Source of the DNA: Litoditis marina
Lineage: Eukaryota > Nematoda > Chromadorea > Rhabditida > Rhabditidae
Assembly: GCA_964036275.1 (NCBI GenBank)
Contig: OZ038437.1
Coordinates: forward strand, 16,400,090-16,464,089
Reading direction: 5' to 3'
Length of the DNA stretch: 64,000 bases
Positions within the stretch are counted from its first letter, which is position 1. Every line of letters begins with the position of its first letter. Under the pieces are notes generated by a model. That model saw only the letters and a program-made list of their open reading frames with translations. It was not told the DNA's origin and made no database searches. The position numbers and the translations under genes were made by a program. Positions 52,501-63,675 of the stretch are shown piece by piece.

Positions 52501-55288
52501 CAACTTCATATGTTGCCTATTCGCAGAGTGAATCTTGTGAACTCATAATATTATTATGGAAATCTCAGTTTTGTGTGTGCACAAAGCCGAATGCAGACCA
52601 TAAAATTACTGATGTTGTAATATAACGCAGGTTACTGGCTCTGTCACTATCAACAACTGAACAAAAACGCTAAACGTTCCGATTGACATGTACACCGCTT
52701 TTAGCGGCGATAAGCGATGGGGATTGGCGCCATTGACAAATCTACAATTAGAGACACCAACTCACTTACAATATAGCCATTATTTCCAATACCACATCAA
52801 AAACCTTCGTTGAAACTTTTTTTTCATTCCTGCGTCAATTGACACACGCGTCTGGCGCCAGAACGAAACGAAATTTTCTCGGTTTTCCAGGTTTCCAGCT
52901 ACCAGTACACACTACATGTGTCAATTACTGATTGGAGCAATATTCAGACAATTCAATTGTCAGTTTCGTGTGTTTTTGTTTTGGCGCCATCTGGCGTCTG
53001 TTCCGAGCCAGACGATAAAATTCTATTTTGAATTTGTGGATCTTTATTTCACATTGGAATATTCAATATCTGTTAACTCGAAACAGTTTGATTGACAATA
53101 ACTGATATTTTCCCAACTTTGGCGCCAATTGGCGCCAGCGCACAGGGCCAACAGAACTTTTTTGATTTTCAGATTGAGCATCTTACTTGCCATGTGATAG
53201 TTATTTAGTGTACCGAATTTCAGACGATTCCATTGACGCTGTCGTGAGTTTGGGTTTTGGCGCCATCTGCCGCCTGGTTCGAGCGCCAGAAGAAAAATTT
53301 CAGTTCTGGAAAAAGACTTTCACACTTTCCACCAAAGTATTCAATTTCTATTAGTGTTCAACATTTTAGTTGATGATAAATAGTGTTTTGCCGTTTTTGG
53401 CGCCTATTGGCGCCAGCGCCGGGCGCCAATGATGATGTATTCATCTCATATTTGGCGCGACGGGCTAACTTTTGCATTATAACTCATGTTTCAAATTTCA
53501 GCTAAATCGGTTCGGTAGTTTTTCCAATAGTGTTTTTTGGCGCCTATTGGCGCCCGCGCCCGGCGCCAATGAGGAGCTATACATCTCATATTTGGCGCGA
53601 CATGCTAATTTTCGCATTAGAACTCATGTTTCAAATTTCAGCTAAATCGGTTAGATAGTTTTTCCAATAGTCGTTTTTGGCGCCTATTGGCGCCCGCGCC
53701 CGGCGCCAGAGATTACATATACATTTCATACTTGGCGCGACGAGCTAACTTTTGCCATAGAATAGATGTTCCAAATTTCAGCCAAATTGGTTCAGTAGTT
53801 TTTCCACTACGATGCGGACAGAATTCCGTGAGGGACGAGGGAGGAGGGAGGAGGGAGGAGGGACGAATTACGGCGGAACTTTCCAACAACGACACGAAAC
53901 CATAACTCAGGCGAAAATATTCCGATTTGGCTGAAATTTTCACACAATGTTCAATTCGTGATTCTCTAACGTTCTCTCCTTTTAGTTTTCAAAAAAAGAA
54001 AATGTTTGAAGATTTTTGGTAATTAAAAGGAAAAAACGAGTCCGCAATGGCCAAACCAAAGACAACTCACGCAGAGCGCTTCGCGCTCCGCGCGATAAAC
54101 AAGCTGTAACAGACACATTTCCATATTTCCAATATTAGTAGTCCACACAATCCTAGAAACTAATGGTACACCCTTCCAGAGCTGTTGTTACAGCTAGAGA
54201 AATCGCCTACGACATATCGGACATGTCACATGTGGCCATATTCACCAATCCTGGCAGCCAAAATACACTCCCGCGGCCCGGTAGAGCCCAAAATAGTGTG
54301 CAGGTGATAAGAGTCGGGAAGCTTTTTTGTTAAATTTCCATTGGTGCTCCTACATTTCTGCGGGTGCTCCGCGGATCCGCAAGCTACATTTTTGGCAGAA
54401 AATAGGTTGCGGCTGTTTCGCGGAACACCCGCGGAGCGCCCGAAACCGCTAAAAAAGTCCGCGGAGCGCCCGCTAGTTTGTCTGAGTGAATACTGAATAC
54501 GGAAGCAGTGAGCAGTCAGTAATTTTCAAAAGAGAGTTTATGCTTGACGCTGGTTGTTGATATGAGAATCGTGACCTATCACCCTATAGAACGTGTATAG
54601 TTTTATCCACAGCAGGAACACACATTAAAAAAATATGCTGACCTTTACTTCCGGTGATGGTCGAAATTCCTCTGGGAGTTGAGCGGATATCGAAAATGAT
54701 GGGCTTCTGCACCCAGGGGATAAGGAAATGGGTTCCTTCTCCGATGACATCATCCTTCACTCCAGAGAAGCGATCGAAGAGCACGGCACGTTGTCCACCA
54801 TCAACTAAAACAAGGTCAAGATAAAACCGTTCCCAAATATACAATACCAAAAGTAAGTTAAACTCGGTCACTTTTCTGAGACTCGTGTTCTTTTTGAACC
54901 AAAAACTGCTTGAAAACCATCAAGTAGAAAGAATTATATCTTTTGTGGATTGTGGTGATGGGAAGGGGCGGTAGGTCTCTTCGCTGTGTGTGTGTGTGTG
55001 GTTGGTGACGTTACGCAGACGCACGCTGGTTCCCTGGTATCCCATAAATATCCTCTCGTCACTTACCGTTTACATGGCTAACTGTTCACGATTTATAGTC
55101 CACCCACGAACAAAAAAATATGACTAGTTCACTATGATTACTGTTCACTGTATAAAGTCCATTCACGGACTAAAAATTATAATAGACCTACCATTGAAAA
55201 GAGCGGATTGTGCAACTCCTCCGGCGATAGCCAATCCCACACCAACGGAACCCAAACGACCGAGAAGCTTCTGAGCAGCGGCAGCCAT
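49579..55288 (-). CDS. phb-1: Prohibitin 1, mitochondrial inner-membrane complex subunit (276 aa)
   Basis: Seven exons join in phase: 55288-55192, 54804-54643, 51924-51782, 51441-51325, 50648-50538, 50315-50259 and 49722-49579. PHB-1 and PHB-2 form a ring complex in the inner mitochondrial membrane that chaperones membrane proteins and supports mitochondrial biogenesis. Visible features are an N-terminal hydrophobic anchor ([20 protein letters not shown]), the prohibitin/SPFH domain starting [15 protein letters not shown] with [19 protein letters not shown] and [19 protein letters not shown], and a C-terminal coiled coil ([20 protein letters not shown]) ending NLPSQ. Length equals the usual 272-275 aa. 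The N-terminal ATG follows a GTTCAG acceptor by five bases. Introns are very large: intron 2 (2.7 kb) holds a long hairpin and a tandem array, and intron 4 holds G/C-run repeats. An extra exon candidate at 50449-50399 could give a shorter isoform. Confidence 0.96.
50399..50449 (-). other. Candidate alternative last exon of phb-1
   Basis: After a TTTTTACAG acceptor, and in the phase left by exon 5, the minus strand reads [16 protein letters not shown] and TAA. Joined to exon 5 it would replace the C-terminal 66 residues. It is GC-richer than the intron around it. It may also be a chance open stretch. Confidence 0.35.
50720..51115. repeat. G/C-run array with GATTGT-type units
   Basis: At least six blocks of GGGGGGTGATTGTTCAT or its inverse, joined to C or G runs of 6-16 bases. 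Related to 62100-62395. In phb-1 intron 4. Confidence 0.8.
51155..51265. repeat. AAGAAGGACGATTATGTGG hairpin MITE copy
   Basis: From TTAAAGAAGGAAGATTATG to TTGTCCTGCTTTAA, with a shortened centre. Lies about 60 bp from phb-1 exon 4. Confidence 0.8.
52102..52472. repeat. Long near-perfect inverted repeat (151-bp arms)
   Basis: Arms 52102-52252 and 52322-52472 match with about one mismatch. Outer ends are ATTAGTAAAAAGTGGGGGA and its inverse; the inner end is GCACAATAGTTCAC against GTGAACCATTGTGC. The 69-bp loop itself pairs imperfectly (AAGCCCGCATGATATTTC with AAGCACACATGAAATAC). It lies in phb-1 intron 2 and would form a long RNA hairpin in the pre-mRNA. Confidence 0.95.
52700..53395. repeat. 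GGCGCC-rich degenerate region
   Basis: Scattered TTGGCGCC, GGCGCCATCTG and TTGGCGCCAATTGGCGCCAG motifs with intervening A/T-rich DNA. It appears to be diverged copies of the array that follows. Confidence 0.6.
53395..53820. repeat. 140-bp tandem array with GGCGCCTATTGGCGCC palindromes
   Basis: Three units start near 53395, 53535 and 53675 (period 140). Each has TTTTGGCGCCTATTGGCGCC, CATCTCATATTTGGCGCGAC, AACTCATGTTTCAAATTTCA and a GTAGTTTTTCCAATAG end. In phb-1 intron 2. Confidence 0.9.
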
Positions 55289-56155
55289 GTTTTCTGAACG
55301 ATGAATTATCAGTTGTTGACCAGTCTTTTAATCGAAAGACGGCTGAAACTTGATAAAATCGGGCCCGGCCGAAAGAAGAAACTACTAAAAACAAAACAAG
55401 TTCTAATATAACAAATACGCGTGATTTGCCGATGAAATTAGCGAAAAATTTCTACAAGGACAAATCTAAGCTTATGAAATGCACGCAACACCATCCAGTC
55501 GTTTAAACTATAAATTACATAATATATTCACGACTACAGCATGAAATCGATGATGAAATTAAAACAAAATCGATTTATTTCAAAAATTAGAGCCGATCGA
55601 AAATTGTTGATGCAATTTTAAAGGTCTCGCAAACTGCCAATTAAAGGACTGCCACGAATTTTTTGAAATGTGGGGCTGCCACGCAGCTCGATTTTTCCTC
55701 TCAGCATTGTGTTCAACTGAAAGTGGGCTGCCTCGCAATTACCACATTTTCGGTAGATTTGCGAACATTTCTATTTCTCTTCCTAAATTTTCTTTTACGT
55801 TGTCGATTAAAGTACATGTGTTTTTACTTGTATAACTTTACGTGATCTTTGTTTTGAGCGTAACTTATTACGAAACAGAATGAGAATAACTAAACTAGTG
55901 AAAACTTGTAAAATTGTGAAAAAAATTATCAAATAACGTTTTTCTGAAAATACTTGCTTTTTTATGTACTCGTTCGGGGTAGTTGCAGAAAAATATGTAC
56001 TGCTGGAAATGTATTAAATGAAATTGTGGGTTATATAATGTATTGTATAAAAATTGTAACCCGAAAACTTGTCATTTTTATATTACTCGTCGTTACCTGT
56101 CTTTTTTATTTTCATGTCTACCCGTTGCCATTTGGTAATCTTTATTTTATAGGGT
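55289..56155. promoter_or_regulatory. Divergent intergenic region between phb-1 and rpl-27a
   Basis: The 867 bp separate two outward-facing housekeeping genes, so it should hold both promoters. AG acceptors adjoin both starts (GTTCAG before phb-1, TTTTATAG before rpl-27a). The half next to rpl-27a is T-rich, as in nematode outrons. I see no recognisable transcription-factor site. Confidence 0.5.
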
Positions 56156-57162
56156 ATGGCTCACGCTTTGAGGAAAACCAGGAAGCTTAGGGGTCACGTG
56201 TCCCATGGACACGGTCGTGTCGGAAAGCATAGAAAGCACTCCGGTGGACGCGGAAACGCTGGTGGACAACATCATCACAGAATCAACCGTGACAAATACC
56301 ATCCCGGTTTCTTCGGAAAGGTTAGCTATTTCTTTCTTTACTATCAATTGTCCTTTCTTCTTGGCGCTTGTGTTGTTTAAGGCATCAGTGTATGTTAAGA
56401 AAGGTAAAGTAAGTCCTTTGGATATTCGGGTCTCCTTCGGTGCCGTTCGTTCGTTAGATACGGTATCATCCTCTGGATTCGAGACATTCATTATTTATTT
56501 AATATTGATTCTATTTGCATATATTCTATTACTTTACTTTTATTGTAATATACGTTTAGGTAGGAATGAGAGTGTTCCACCTCGACAAAAACCACTATTA
56601 CTGCCCCACCGTCAACTGCGACAAGTTGTGGTCTCTGGTACCTGCTGAGGTTAAGGAGAAGGCAACTGGCGACAAGGCTCCCGTTGTGGATTGCGTGAAG
56701 GCCGGATATTTCAAGGTTCGTTCAATAGTTCACGAACACGGGATTTGGTCGTTCAAAGCTCTCGCCTATTGAAGTATAACTTAATTTTAGTAAGGAATAT
56801 ATGTCATTGCTTACATGCTTCTCCGAAAACTGCATTTCTATTTTCTTCCTTCTTGGCGCCACTGTTCAATAAATAGTGTGTGTATGTTATGGAAGATAGA
56901 TGATGTCCCTCGGGATTTTCGGGTCTCCTTCGGTGCCGATCGTTCGTTAGATTCGGTATCATCCTCTGGATTCGATACATTTAATTAAGGGACTCGACTG
57001 TAAGTCTTTGAGGTTTACTCATTACTTATTGTTTTCTCATTCCAGGTTCTCGGAAAGGGACTCCTTCCCAAGACCCCCATGATTGTTAAGGCCAAGTACT
57101 TCTCCCACGAAGCTGAGAACAAGATCAAGGCTGCCGGAGGAGCTTGTATTTTGGTGGCTTAG
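56156..57162 (+). CDS. rpl-27a: Large-subunit ribosomal protein L27a (uL15), 145 aa
   Basis: Exons 56156-56320, 56560-56715 and 57046-57162 join in phase and end at TAG. It is a structural protein of the 60S ribosomal subunit. The Arg/Gly/His-rich N terminus ([20 protein letters not shown], then [13 protein letters not shown]) and [19 protein letters not shown] are the hallmark of eukaryotic L27a; the globular C-terminal part ends GGACILVA. Length matches the family (about 145-148 aa). A TTTTATAG acceptor ends four bases before the ATG, fitting a spliced-leader site. Both introns contain a homologous stretch, proposed as a snoRNA. rla-1 follows 229 bp downstream on the same strand. Confidence 0.97.
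56360..56489 (+). ncRNA. Candidate intronic H/ACA snoRNA 1 (rpl-27a intron 1)
   Basis: The 3' part folds as a hairpin: GGTGCCG pairs with CGGTATC around a TTCGTTCGTTAGATA loop, then CGGGT..CC pairs with GGATTCG around an internal pocket. It ends with ACA at 56484-56486 three bases before a likely end. AAAGTA fits the hinge box ANANNA. A clear homologue lies in intron 2 of the same gene, both opening with CTTGGCGC. Ribosomal protein introns are common snoRNA hosts. No target was assigned. Confidence 0.55.
56852..56982 (+). ncRNA. Candidate intronic H/ACA snoRNA 2 (rpl-27a intron 2)
   Basis: Shares TTCGGGTCTCCTTCGGTGCC, GTTCGTTAGAT.CGGTATC and TCATCCTCTGGATTCGA with the copy in intron 1, keeping the same 3' hairpin and an ACA at 56977-56979. 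The 5' half differs and has its own CACT..AGTG hairpin; AGATGA fits the hinge box. Confidence 0.55.
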
Positions 57163-57319
57163 GCTGCCGTTGTTGATTTTTGTATAAAATCATAAGTGAA
57201 CACCATTTACTGTGTTGTGAGGAATGGGTTTTGCCCTCTCAATCCCTAACCATTGACTTGTATTTTTGTTGTTGTATATTGTTGTTGCCATTCGAACGTT
57301 GCTTTTGAACCCTTTACCT

Positions 57320-57391
57320 TCTTTTTCAGCTCTTGTCTCAAGCGCTTGTTCTCTACAGAGCTAAGGCACATCAGCGACTTGCACTTGAAAC
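57320..57391 (+). promoter_or_regulatory. rla-1 5' UTR with trans-splice-type acceptor
   Basis: CTTTTTCAG ends at 57329, 62 bases before the ATG, inside the 229-bp gap after rpl-27a. This fits an SL2 site in a two-gene ribosomal-protein operon; a second CTACAG near 57358 is an alternative. Confidence 0.5.
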
Positions 57392-57918
57392 ATGGCTTCC
57401 ACCCAGGAACTGGCTTGCGTCTACGCCGCTCTCATCCTTCAGGATGACGAGGTCGCCATCACCGGTGACAAGATCGCCACCGTATTGAAGGCCGCCAACA
57501 TCGATTTCGAGCCTTTCTGGCCCGGACTCTTCGCCAAGGCTCTCGAGGGAGTTGATGTCAAGGTGAGTTTTTTACTCCATTCTTCGGGCTGTGGGCATAA
57601 AGCTATTTAAAAGAACTTACTTTCGCTGATTGAGCATTCCAACATTTGGCTACCTCCCTAGTTTTTCGATCTTATTAGTTGCGCAGAATTGCAAGTGGTA
57701 CTTTTTTTGTTGTATCCTTAATCAGGGTTTTTTACTTAAATGTTCCTTTCTTCCAGAACCTCATCACCAGCGTCTCATCTGGTGCCGGATCCGCTGGACC
57801 CGCCGCCCCCGCTGCTGCCGCCGCCGCAGCCCCTGCTGCTGATGCTCCCGCTTCCAAGAAGAAGGAAGAGCCCAAGGAGGAATCCGATGACGACATGGGA
57901 TTCGGTCTGTTCGACTAA
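57392..57918 (+). CDS. rla-1: Acidic ribosomal stalk protein P1 (110 aa)
   Basis: Exons 57392-57562 and 57757-57918 join in phase and end at TAA. P1 forms heterodimers with P2 on P0 in the 60S stalk, which recruits and stimulates the translational GTPases. Helical N-terminal domain: [37 protein letters not shown] and [14 protein letters not shown]. An Ala/Pro-rich hinge ([17 protein letters not shown]) follows, then the conserved acidic tail ending [10 protein letters not shown]. The length is typical. [10 protein letters not shown] separates P1 from P2. It lies 229 bp behind rpl-27a with an acceptor between them, so co-transcription is likely. Short introns and strong codon bias fit high expression. 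Confidence 0.97.
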
Positions 57919-60241
57919 TCCGGCCAGTGTTGTTGATTTATCGTTATGATAAAATTGTTATCCCCAACCATTGTTATGTTTTTGGGACTTATGCCTTACT
58001 GGTTGAGTTTACCTTGTTAAAATCAAGACTGCAGATACATGAGCGGCCCTTTCAAATGTTACAAAGCTTATTGGCCTTGTCCCCTTGGGGTCATACACAA
58101 TCGTAATGGTAATTCAAGGTTTGTCTTGACGGCTTGAATTCCCGCTTCGTGTCACAAAAAGTTCCTTAATTTGCTTCAAATTTCATATATTTCTAAAAAC
58201 TTTTTTTTGTTCTATATTCAAATAAAAAGAGCTATTCAAATATCAGAATGATTTTTTTGTATCTTAACGTTGCTTGGGAGTTTTTGGCCAACAAGATATT
58301 TTACGCGCTAATCAAAACGTCCTGTTCGTAATAGAAGTGCGCGAGAAAGTTGTTTCAACTCAAAAGTTCTTGATGGAATACAATGTAACAAAGTCTTATC
58401 TTTCGAATGGTATAACCTTTAAAGTCCAAAAGTTATTAGTTTTCGAGTTACAGAGCTCGTTTCAAAATGTTTCAGTTTTACCATTTTGACACGCCTTGCA
58501 AACTGAGTCGTAACTCATGGCATTCGTGATTAAATCAGTGAAATTTAGTCTCTCTTTTTTGCCTGAAACCTCTTCTTTCTGAAAATGTTATTACATTTTT
58601 GTTATAACGTTTGGTTCGTGCGTAGGAAGTTGTTTTTCACGTTAATTGCTGCAAATTTTCACTAATAGTGCTCGTGTTCAAACAGTTTTCCATAAACTAA
58701 ACGGCATATAACTCAAAACTCAATTTCAAAAAAGAAAATAATACTTTTCATGCGTAAAAGTCGACACAAAAAATGTTGGTAGCCTATTGTTTAAGCCGAA
58801 CTGCACTAGACAGTTTTAACTCAACTACAACGAATTGGATATTAAGTGATAGTAAAAATTGTTGTGTATGTTTCTGTGAAATTCGATAGGAATATCTACA
58901 TGACGAGCTCATCAAAACTGTCAAAACTGGGCGCATAACCAAAAGTAGGTGTGCTAAGCTGGCGTTCACTGTGCCATTGGCAATGGGGTCAGCTTAATTA
59001 GAAATTATGATTGGTACGACATACATGGTTTGTGAAATTCTTTAGCAGTAAGATGGCCGCATTAAATTCCACAAAATTTGGTGACAGGCCTCACAATTAC
59101 GTGAAACTTATTGACAGTACAGTTCCACGCGTTTGTGCCAACAAAATACGTTGGTAAGCTTTGTAGGAACGTAAAACTATTTGACAGTATGTTGGCACGC
59201 TTTATATTAAACGAGATATGGTGAAAGGTCTCCTGATTACCTTAAACGTGCCGTCAGTACAATGCCACGCGTTTAAACTAACAAAATACGTTGACAGACT
59301 TTACAAAAAAGTAAAACTCTTTAGCAGTAAGTTAACACGCGTTAAATTGCCTTACAATTGAATGAATTTTTTTTACAGTACAATGACACGCGTTTTTCTC
59401 AACAAAATACGTTGACAGGCCTTTCACTTATGTGAACATGTTTTACAGAACATCACGCGTTGGCAGGCCTTACACTTACGTGGATTTTTTTTTACAGAAC
59501 ACGACACGTTGGAATGCCTTACAAATACGTGAACATCTTCTGCAGGCTAACATACGTTGGCAGGCCTTGCAATTACGTGAACATATTTTGCGGGCCGACC
59601 GTTGGCAGACCTTGAACTTACGTGAAAATCTTTTACAACATACGTTGGCAGCCCTTATACTTACGTGAACATCTTTTGCAACATACGTTGGCAGGCCTCA
59701 CACTTACGTAAACATTTTTCGCATGCTGACATACGTTAGCAGGCCTTACACGTACGTGAACATCTTTTGCAGGCTGACATACGTTAGCAGGCCTCACACT
59801 TACGTGAACATCTTTTGCAGGCTAAGATACGTTGGCAGGCCTTACATTTACGTAAACATTTTTCGCAGGCTAAGATACGTTGGCAGGCCTTATACTTATA
59901 TGAACATCTTTTGCAACATACTTTGGCAGGCCTTACACTAACGTAAACATTTTTCGCATGCTAAGATACGTTGGCAGGCCTTATACTTATATGAACATCT
60001 TTTGCAACATACTTTGGCAGGCCTTACAATTACGTGAACATTTGTTGCACTACAACATACGCTGGCAGGCCCCACCATAACGTAAATCATTTGGCAGCCC
60101 TTATAGATAGTGTGTATTATAGGCGCGTTTGGTATCATTTTTTTTCGCAACATTTAGTAATCTACAAAATTCACAACTGCTAGGCGCCGCAGGCGTCTAG
60201 TAGTTGAAAATATATACAGAACAGATAATGATTATTCTGAA
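57919..60241. other. Intergenic DNA with degenerate satellite
   Basis: 57919-59030 holds the rla-1 3' UTR and A/T-rich DNA without recognisable features. The satellite at 59035-60095 takes up most of the rest. No gene is supported. Confidence 0.6.
59035..60095. repeat. Satellite with ATACGTTGGCAGGCCTTACA units
   Basis: Fifteen or more head-to-tail units of about 50-60 bp share ACATACGTTGGCAGGCCTTA, CTTACGTGAACATCTTTTGC and a GCAGGCTAA linker. Units are most regular at 59440-60060 and more diverged to the left, where CGCGTTT and ACAGTA motifs dominate. Open frames across it are periodic artefacts. Confidence 0.9.
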
Positions 60242-63200
60242 CTAGAAAGGTTGTTCGGAAGTCATCATGGTGCTGGTTACAATCGATGGCTGTACTCTGT
60301 TGTCTTCTTTCATTCCCAATGTTTTCTTTATATACAAACGGTATGGAGTCGTACAGTATAGTAGTGTCACTGAATGTGGTATGGAGAACAATGAGTAGAT
60401 GAAGAATCCAGCGACTGAGAATACCATCGAAATCTCTGAAGTGACAGCGTTTTTTTTACTCTCTCGGAAGCTTAATCTGTCATATAATAATACGAGCACA
60501 TAAGTATACTGATGAAAGATGAGATTTTCCTAGTATTTTCTACATAGATTTGTTTGGCGTCCGTGTTTCGTTTGCGGAACCGTCGAGTGCACATTCTGAT
60601 GTGAAGAATTTTTGTCGTACCACGTAAATATAATTAATTACCTCTATGGTTGTAAGAGAAAATAGGTGCGATTGATTTTGAAATCACCGAAATTCCGAAA
60701 AATAGGAACGGTACCAGGCTCTGTAAGAACACAGTAAGTTTGTATGAGATAATTGGTACTATTGAAAAATCACGGTGAGACCGCTTCCCTATAATTTTGA
60801 ATTCTTCCCTCAGTTGAAAAACGGCCGACCGTGCCAATTAAAATGCGGCCAGCTCATCCCAGACAAAGCTGCGGACCCGCGCGGAAAAAATATACTGTAG
60901 TTTGAGCGCGTTAATTTTTGTGGAAATTTGCATAATTTTCATGGGAAAGTCTGCTCCGTTGTTAATAACCGCTTGCGTACAGTATGCGAAGCGGTTTTGT
61001 ATTTTTCCGTTTTTCTATTGGACCATTTTTGTCGAGCTGTCTTACCGTGAAATGCATCAATCCTGTCCTGACTAGTTGATGCAACATCATAGACGACGGA
61101 TTCACATTCTATATTGTTTAAAAAAGTTATATCCATCTGGAGTTATAAAAAAAACAAAGTAGCTAAGTAAGTATGAGATTTTTGAGAAAAGAAAATCTGA
61201 GCAGCAAAATGCGTTCATACTTTCTTGTCGCCATTTCATGCTGCCAACTCCGGCAGCAACAACATTTTGGCAGCGCTGCCCAAATGCTTGGCAGCGGCTG
61301 CTGCTGCTGCCGCCTGCCGGAGTTGGCAGCAAAAAGTATGAACCCTGCCTTAGATTGAATCATCGAACATAGGTGAATTTTGTGTCTTAGAAATGTTGTT
61401 TGCATGTACCTGAAACTTGAGTGATCTCATAATTTCTCCATGCTTTTTGGCCTCCGCTGCTGACATTGAGCTCGGTCGGTCGTGTAGCACATTTCTCACC
61501 TGAAATGAAAACTTTCGAATCACAATCTAACCGGACAGTTCGGAAACTGGTTTGGTTTTCACGTGACTGGCTCATAGTTCGAAATGGTATTGGTTCTCTC
61601 ATGAGAAGGTTTCATCAAGGGTCTGGCACATTTTTTTCGTGACTGTTTATTGAGGTGTATTATTGTCTTCCTCACATGTCGTATGGCGATGAAGATAGGA
61701 ATAAACACGGTGGCCAGGTTGGTAAACCCCAACGGGTAGATGATCATTCGTCTCCAGAAGTATTTGCCACTTCCGTTGTGCTCCAGACCCCAAATGGCCA
61801 CTTCTGAGGGAATGGGCGCTCCCAGCTGGAACAGGGAAAGTATAGGTAACCTTTCTGAGTTCTGGTTTGATTGTTTTCGAAGTACGTTCAATACACATCT
61901 GCATCAAGTTACAACACAAGATGATCATCTATTCGCTTTCCTTAGATAGCACTGTAGTTCTGTAGGCAAACACAACTATGCGTTATTTATTCTGATGTGT
62001 TTGTAGGTAGTGTGACCCCCTGGTTGGTTTTGGATCATCGTTTTGATGGGGAGATCACATTTCAACCCAAAGTTGGTTACTTTCTTGGGAAAATTGTACA
62101 ATTGCCCCCCCCCCCCCCCCTCACCTTAAGTCCCTCCCCCGTAGTACTATCACCCCCCCCCCCCCTCCCAATACGATTTCCTATAGAGAGGGGGGTGATT
62201 GTAAATGGGGGGTAATTGTACAATGTCGACGTTTAACAATAACCCCCCACTCAATCCAAACCTGCAGTAAAGAAGGACGTTGTACAATCACCCCCCCCCC
62301 CCCCCCCCCCTAGGGGTGGGGGGCGATTGTACTACGGGTCGGATTCCAACCTATTTCGGCTCAAGGGGGGGGGGGGACGATTGTACAATAAACCCACTTT
62401 CTTTAGCTGAAACTCATATATATGAACATTTTGAGAAGAGCACGATGTTTAATGTTCCTACTATAGGAGTTCACATATAAATGAAAAGGACTATACCCTG
62501 ATGATCAAGGCGGCTCGCTGTTCCTTCTCGTCTACAGTAATGAGAGCCGCGTAGAGGCAGGTAGAAATGCAGAGAACTTGAGAAAATACGAAATAGACCA
62601 GAATGAAGGTTTTCACGTTGGTTTCCCGTAAAGTTGCAGTCCTGAGACAGTAGTCTCGATAGATGAAATTGTACGAGATGGCATAGCCGATCATGAGGGC
62701 AGCATGGGTGGTTATCGCCTGGAGGGAGGTTTTCTTTTATCTTTCTGTCTCTATTTCTCTCTTTTTTCTCCCTTTTCTCTGTATATCTGTTTCTATACCT
62801 TTCTTTTTCTTTCTCTACCCTCTTCTCGCGTCCTCTCTATGTCTTCTACCAACAGAAATCTCTTTGTGCTTGTTACTAACAATTGTCTGTCAACTTCAAA
62901 TAGTTCCTAATCCTTACACAGAATACATCTCCCCTCCTGGGTGCGAGCTGCGCAATGAAACCATTCATGGAAAAAGCGTAGCCCCGGAGCTGCATCGGTT
63001 TGATGAGAATATCGAACACCAAATCGAAATAGATTCCGAATATCTGAAACAACCAAATCAAAATTTGTTGACGAATATGCCACAACTTTCCGTATTTGCC
63101 AGAAACGGCTATCAAATGTCAATGGTTCAAATCTTCCGTAGCAAAACCCCGTGAAAAGATGGAGTTGTAATAGTTTCATCCACATACTCAGCACGTTTTC

Positions 63201-63675
63201 CGGTTTACGAATGATACGCAGCGGGAGCACACTACAAACACAGCTTACCAACCCAGCTAAACCTTGTACGACTTGCTGATGACAAATTCTGAATTAATAA
63301 AAAAATTTCTTTATCGATATTTGTTTTGATCATTGATTGATATGGTACAGGTGTCTAGGCGCCCGCGAAAAATGCATTGTGATGTGTTGGCGTTTCCCAA
63401 GGAAGATTATACGGTGTATGTGCCACCTCCATTGTATTTGTAGTTTGATCCCGTCATTTTCGGTCGTGAATTGAGGTCTGTATGGAGCTGGAACTATAAT
63501 TCAGCTATGTTCATTTGAAAAGCAAAAAAAAACCACATACCACCAAATTGAGCAGCATCCACTTCGTGGCTCCGAAACACGGCGGAGATTTTGTGAGAAT
63601 AATATAAATACAAAATAAATGAGCGAAAATAGCCATACATCCGTAGATAGTTGGGTAGAGATCGAGGAAACCCAT
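60242..63675 (-). CDS. SRH-type seven-transmembrane chemoreceptor (331 aa)
   Basis: Seven exons join in phase: 63675-63541, 63043-62918, 62718-62497, 61825-61676, 61499-61410, 60720-60642 and 60435-60242. SRH proteins are nematode G-protein-coupled receptors of sensory neurons. TM1 has LFCIYIILTKSPPCFGATKW, with the TP..K.xKW-type end typical of SRH. TM2-3 follow (IFGIYFDLVFDILIKPMQL), then the FIYRDYCLR segment after TM3 and TM4 (FILVYFVFSQVLCISTCLYA). TM5 is FTNLATVFIPIFIAIRH, TM6 SLVPFLFFGISVISKSI, and TM7 FSVAGFFIYSLFSIPHSVTL, then TPYRLYIKKTLG (the SRH PYR motif). The last exon must start at 60435 because the longer open stretch does not fit the phase. Length equals the family norm and no stop is seen. 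Intron 3 contains G/C-run repeats. SRH versus a neighbouring STR-superfamily member is judged from motifs only. Confidence 0.8.
62100..62395. repeat. G/C-run array with GATTGTACAATG units
   Basis: C runs up to 20 bases and G runs up to 13 bracket GATTGTACAAT-type palindromic motifs and GGGGTGATTGT blocks in both orientations. Same family as 50720-51115. In intron 3 of the SRH gene. Confidence 0.8.

Noticed and set aside
59432..59941. Repetitive Tyr/Val-rich protein frames
   Set aside because: Direct translation of the satellite; periodic only because the DNA is.
59035..60095. CRISPR-like spacing of repeats
   Set aside because: Eukaryotic satellite with variable, decaying units and no distinct unique spacers.
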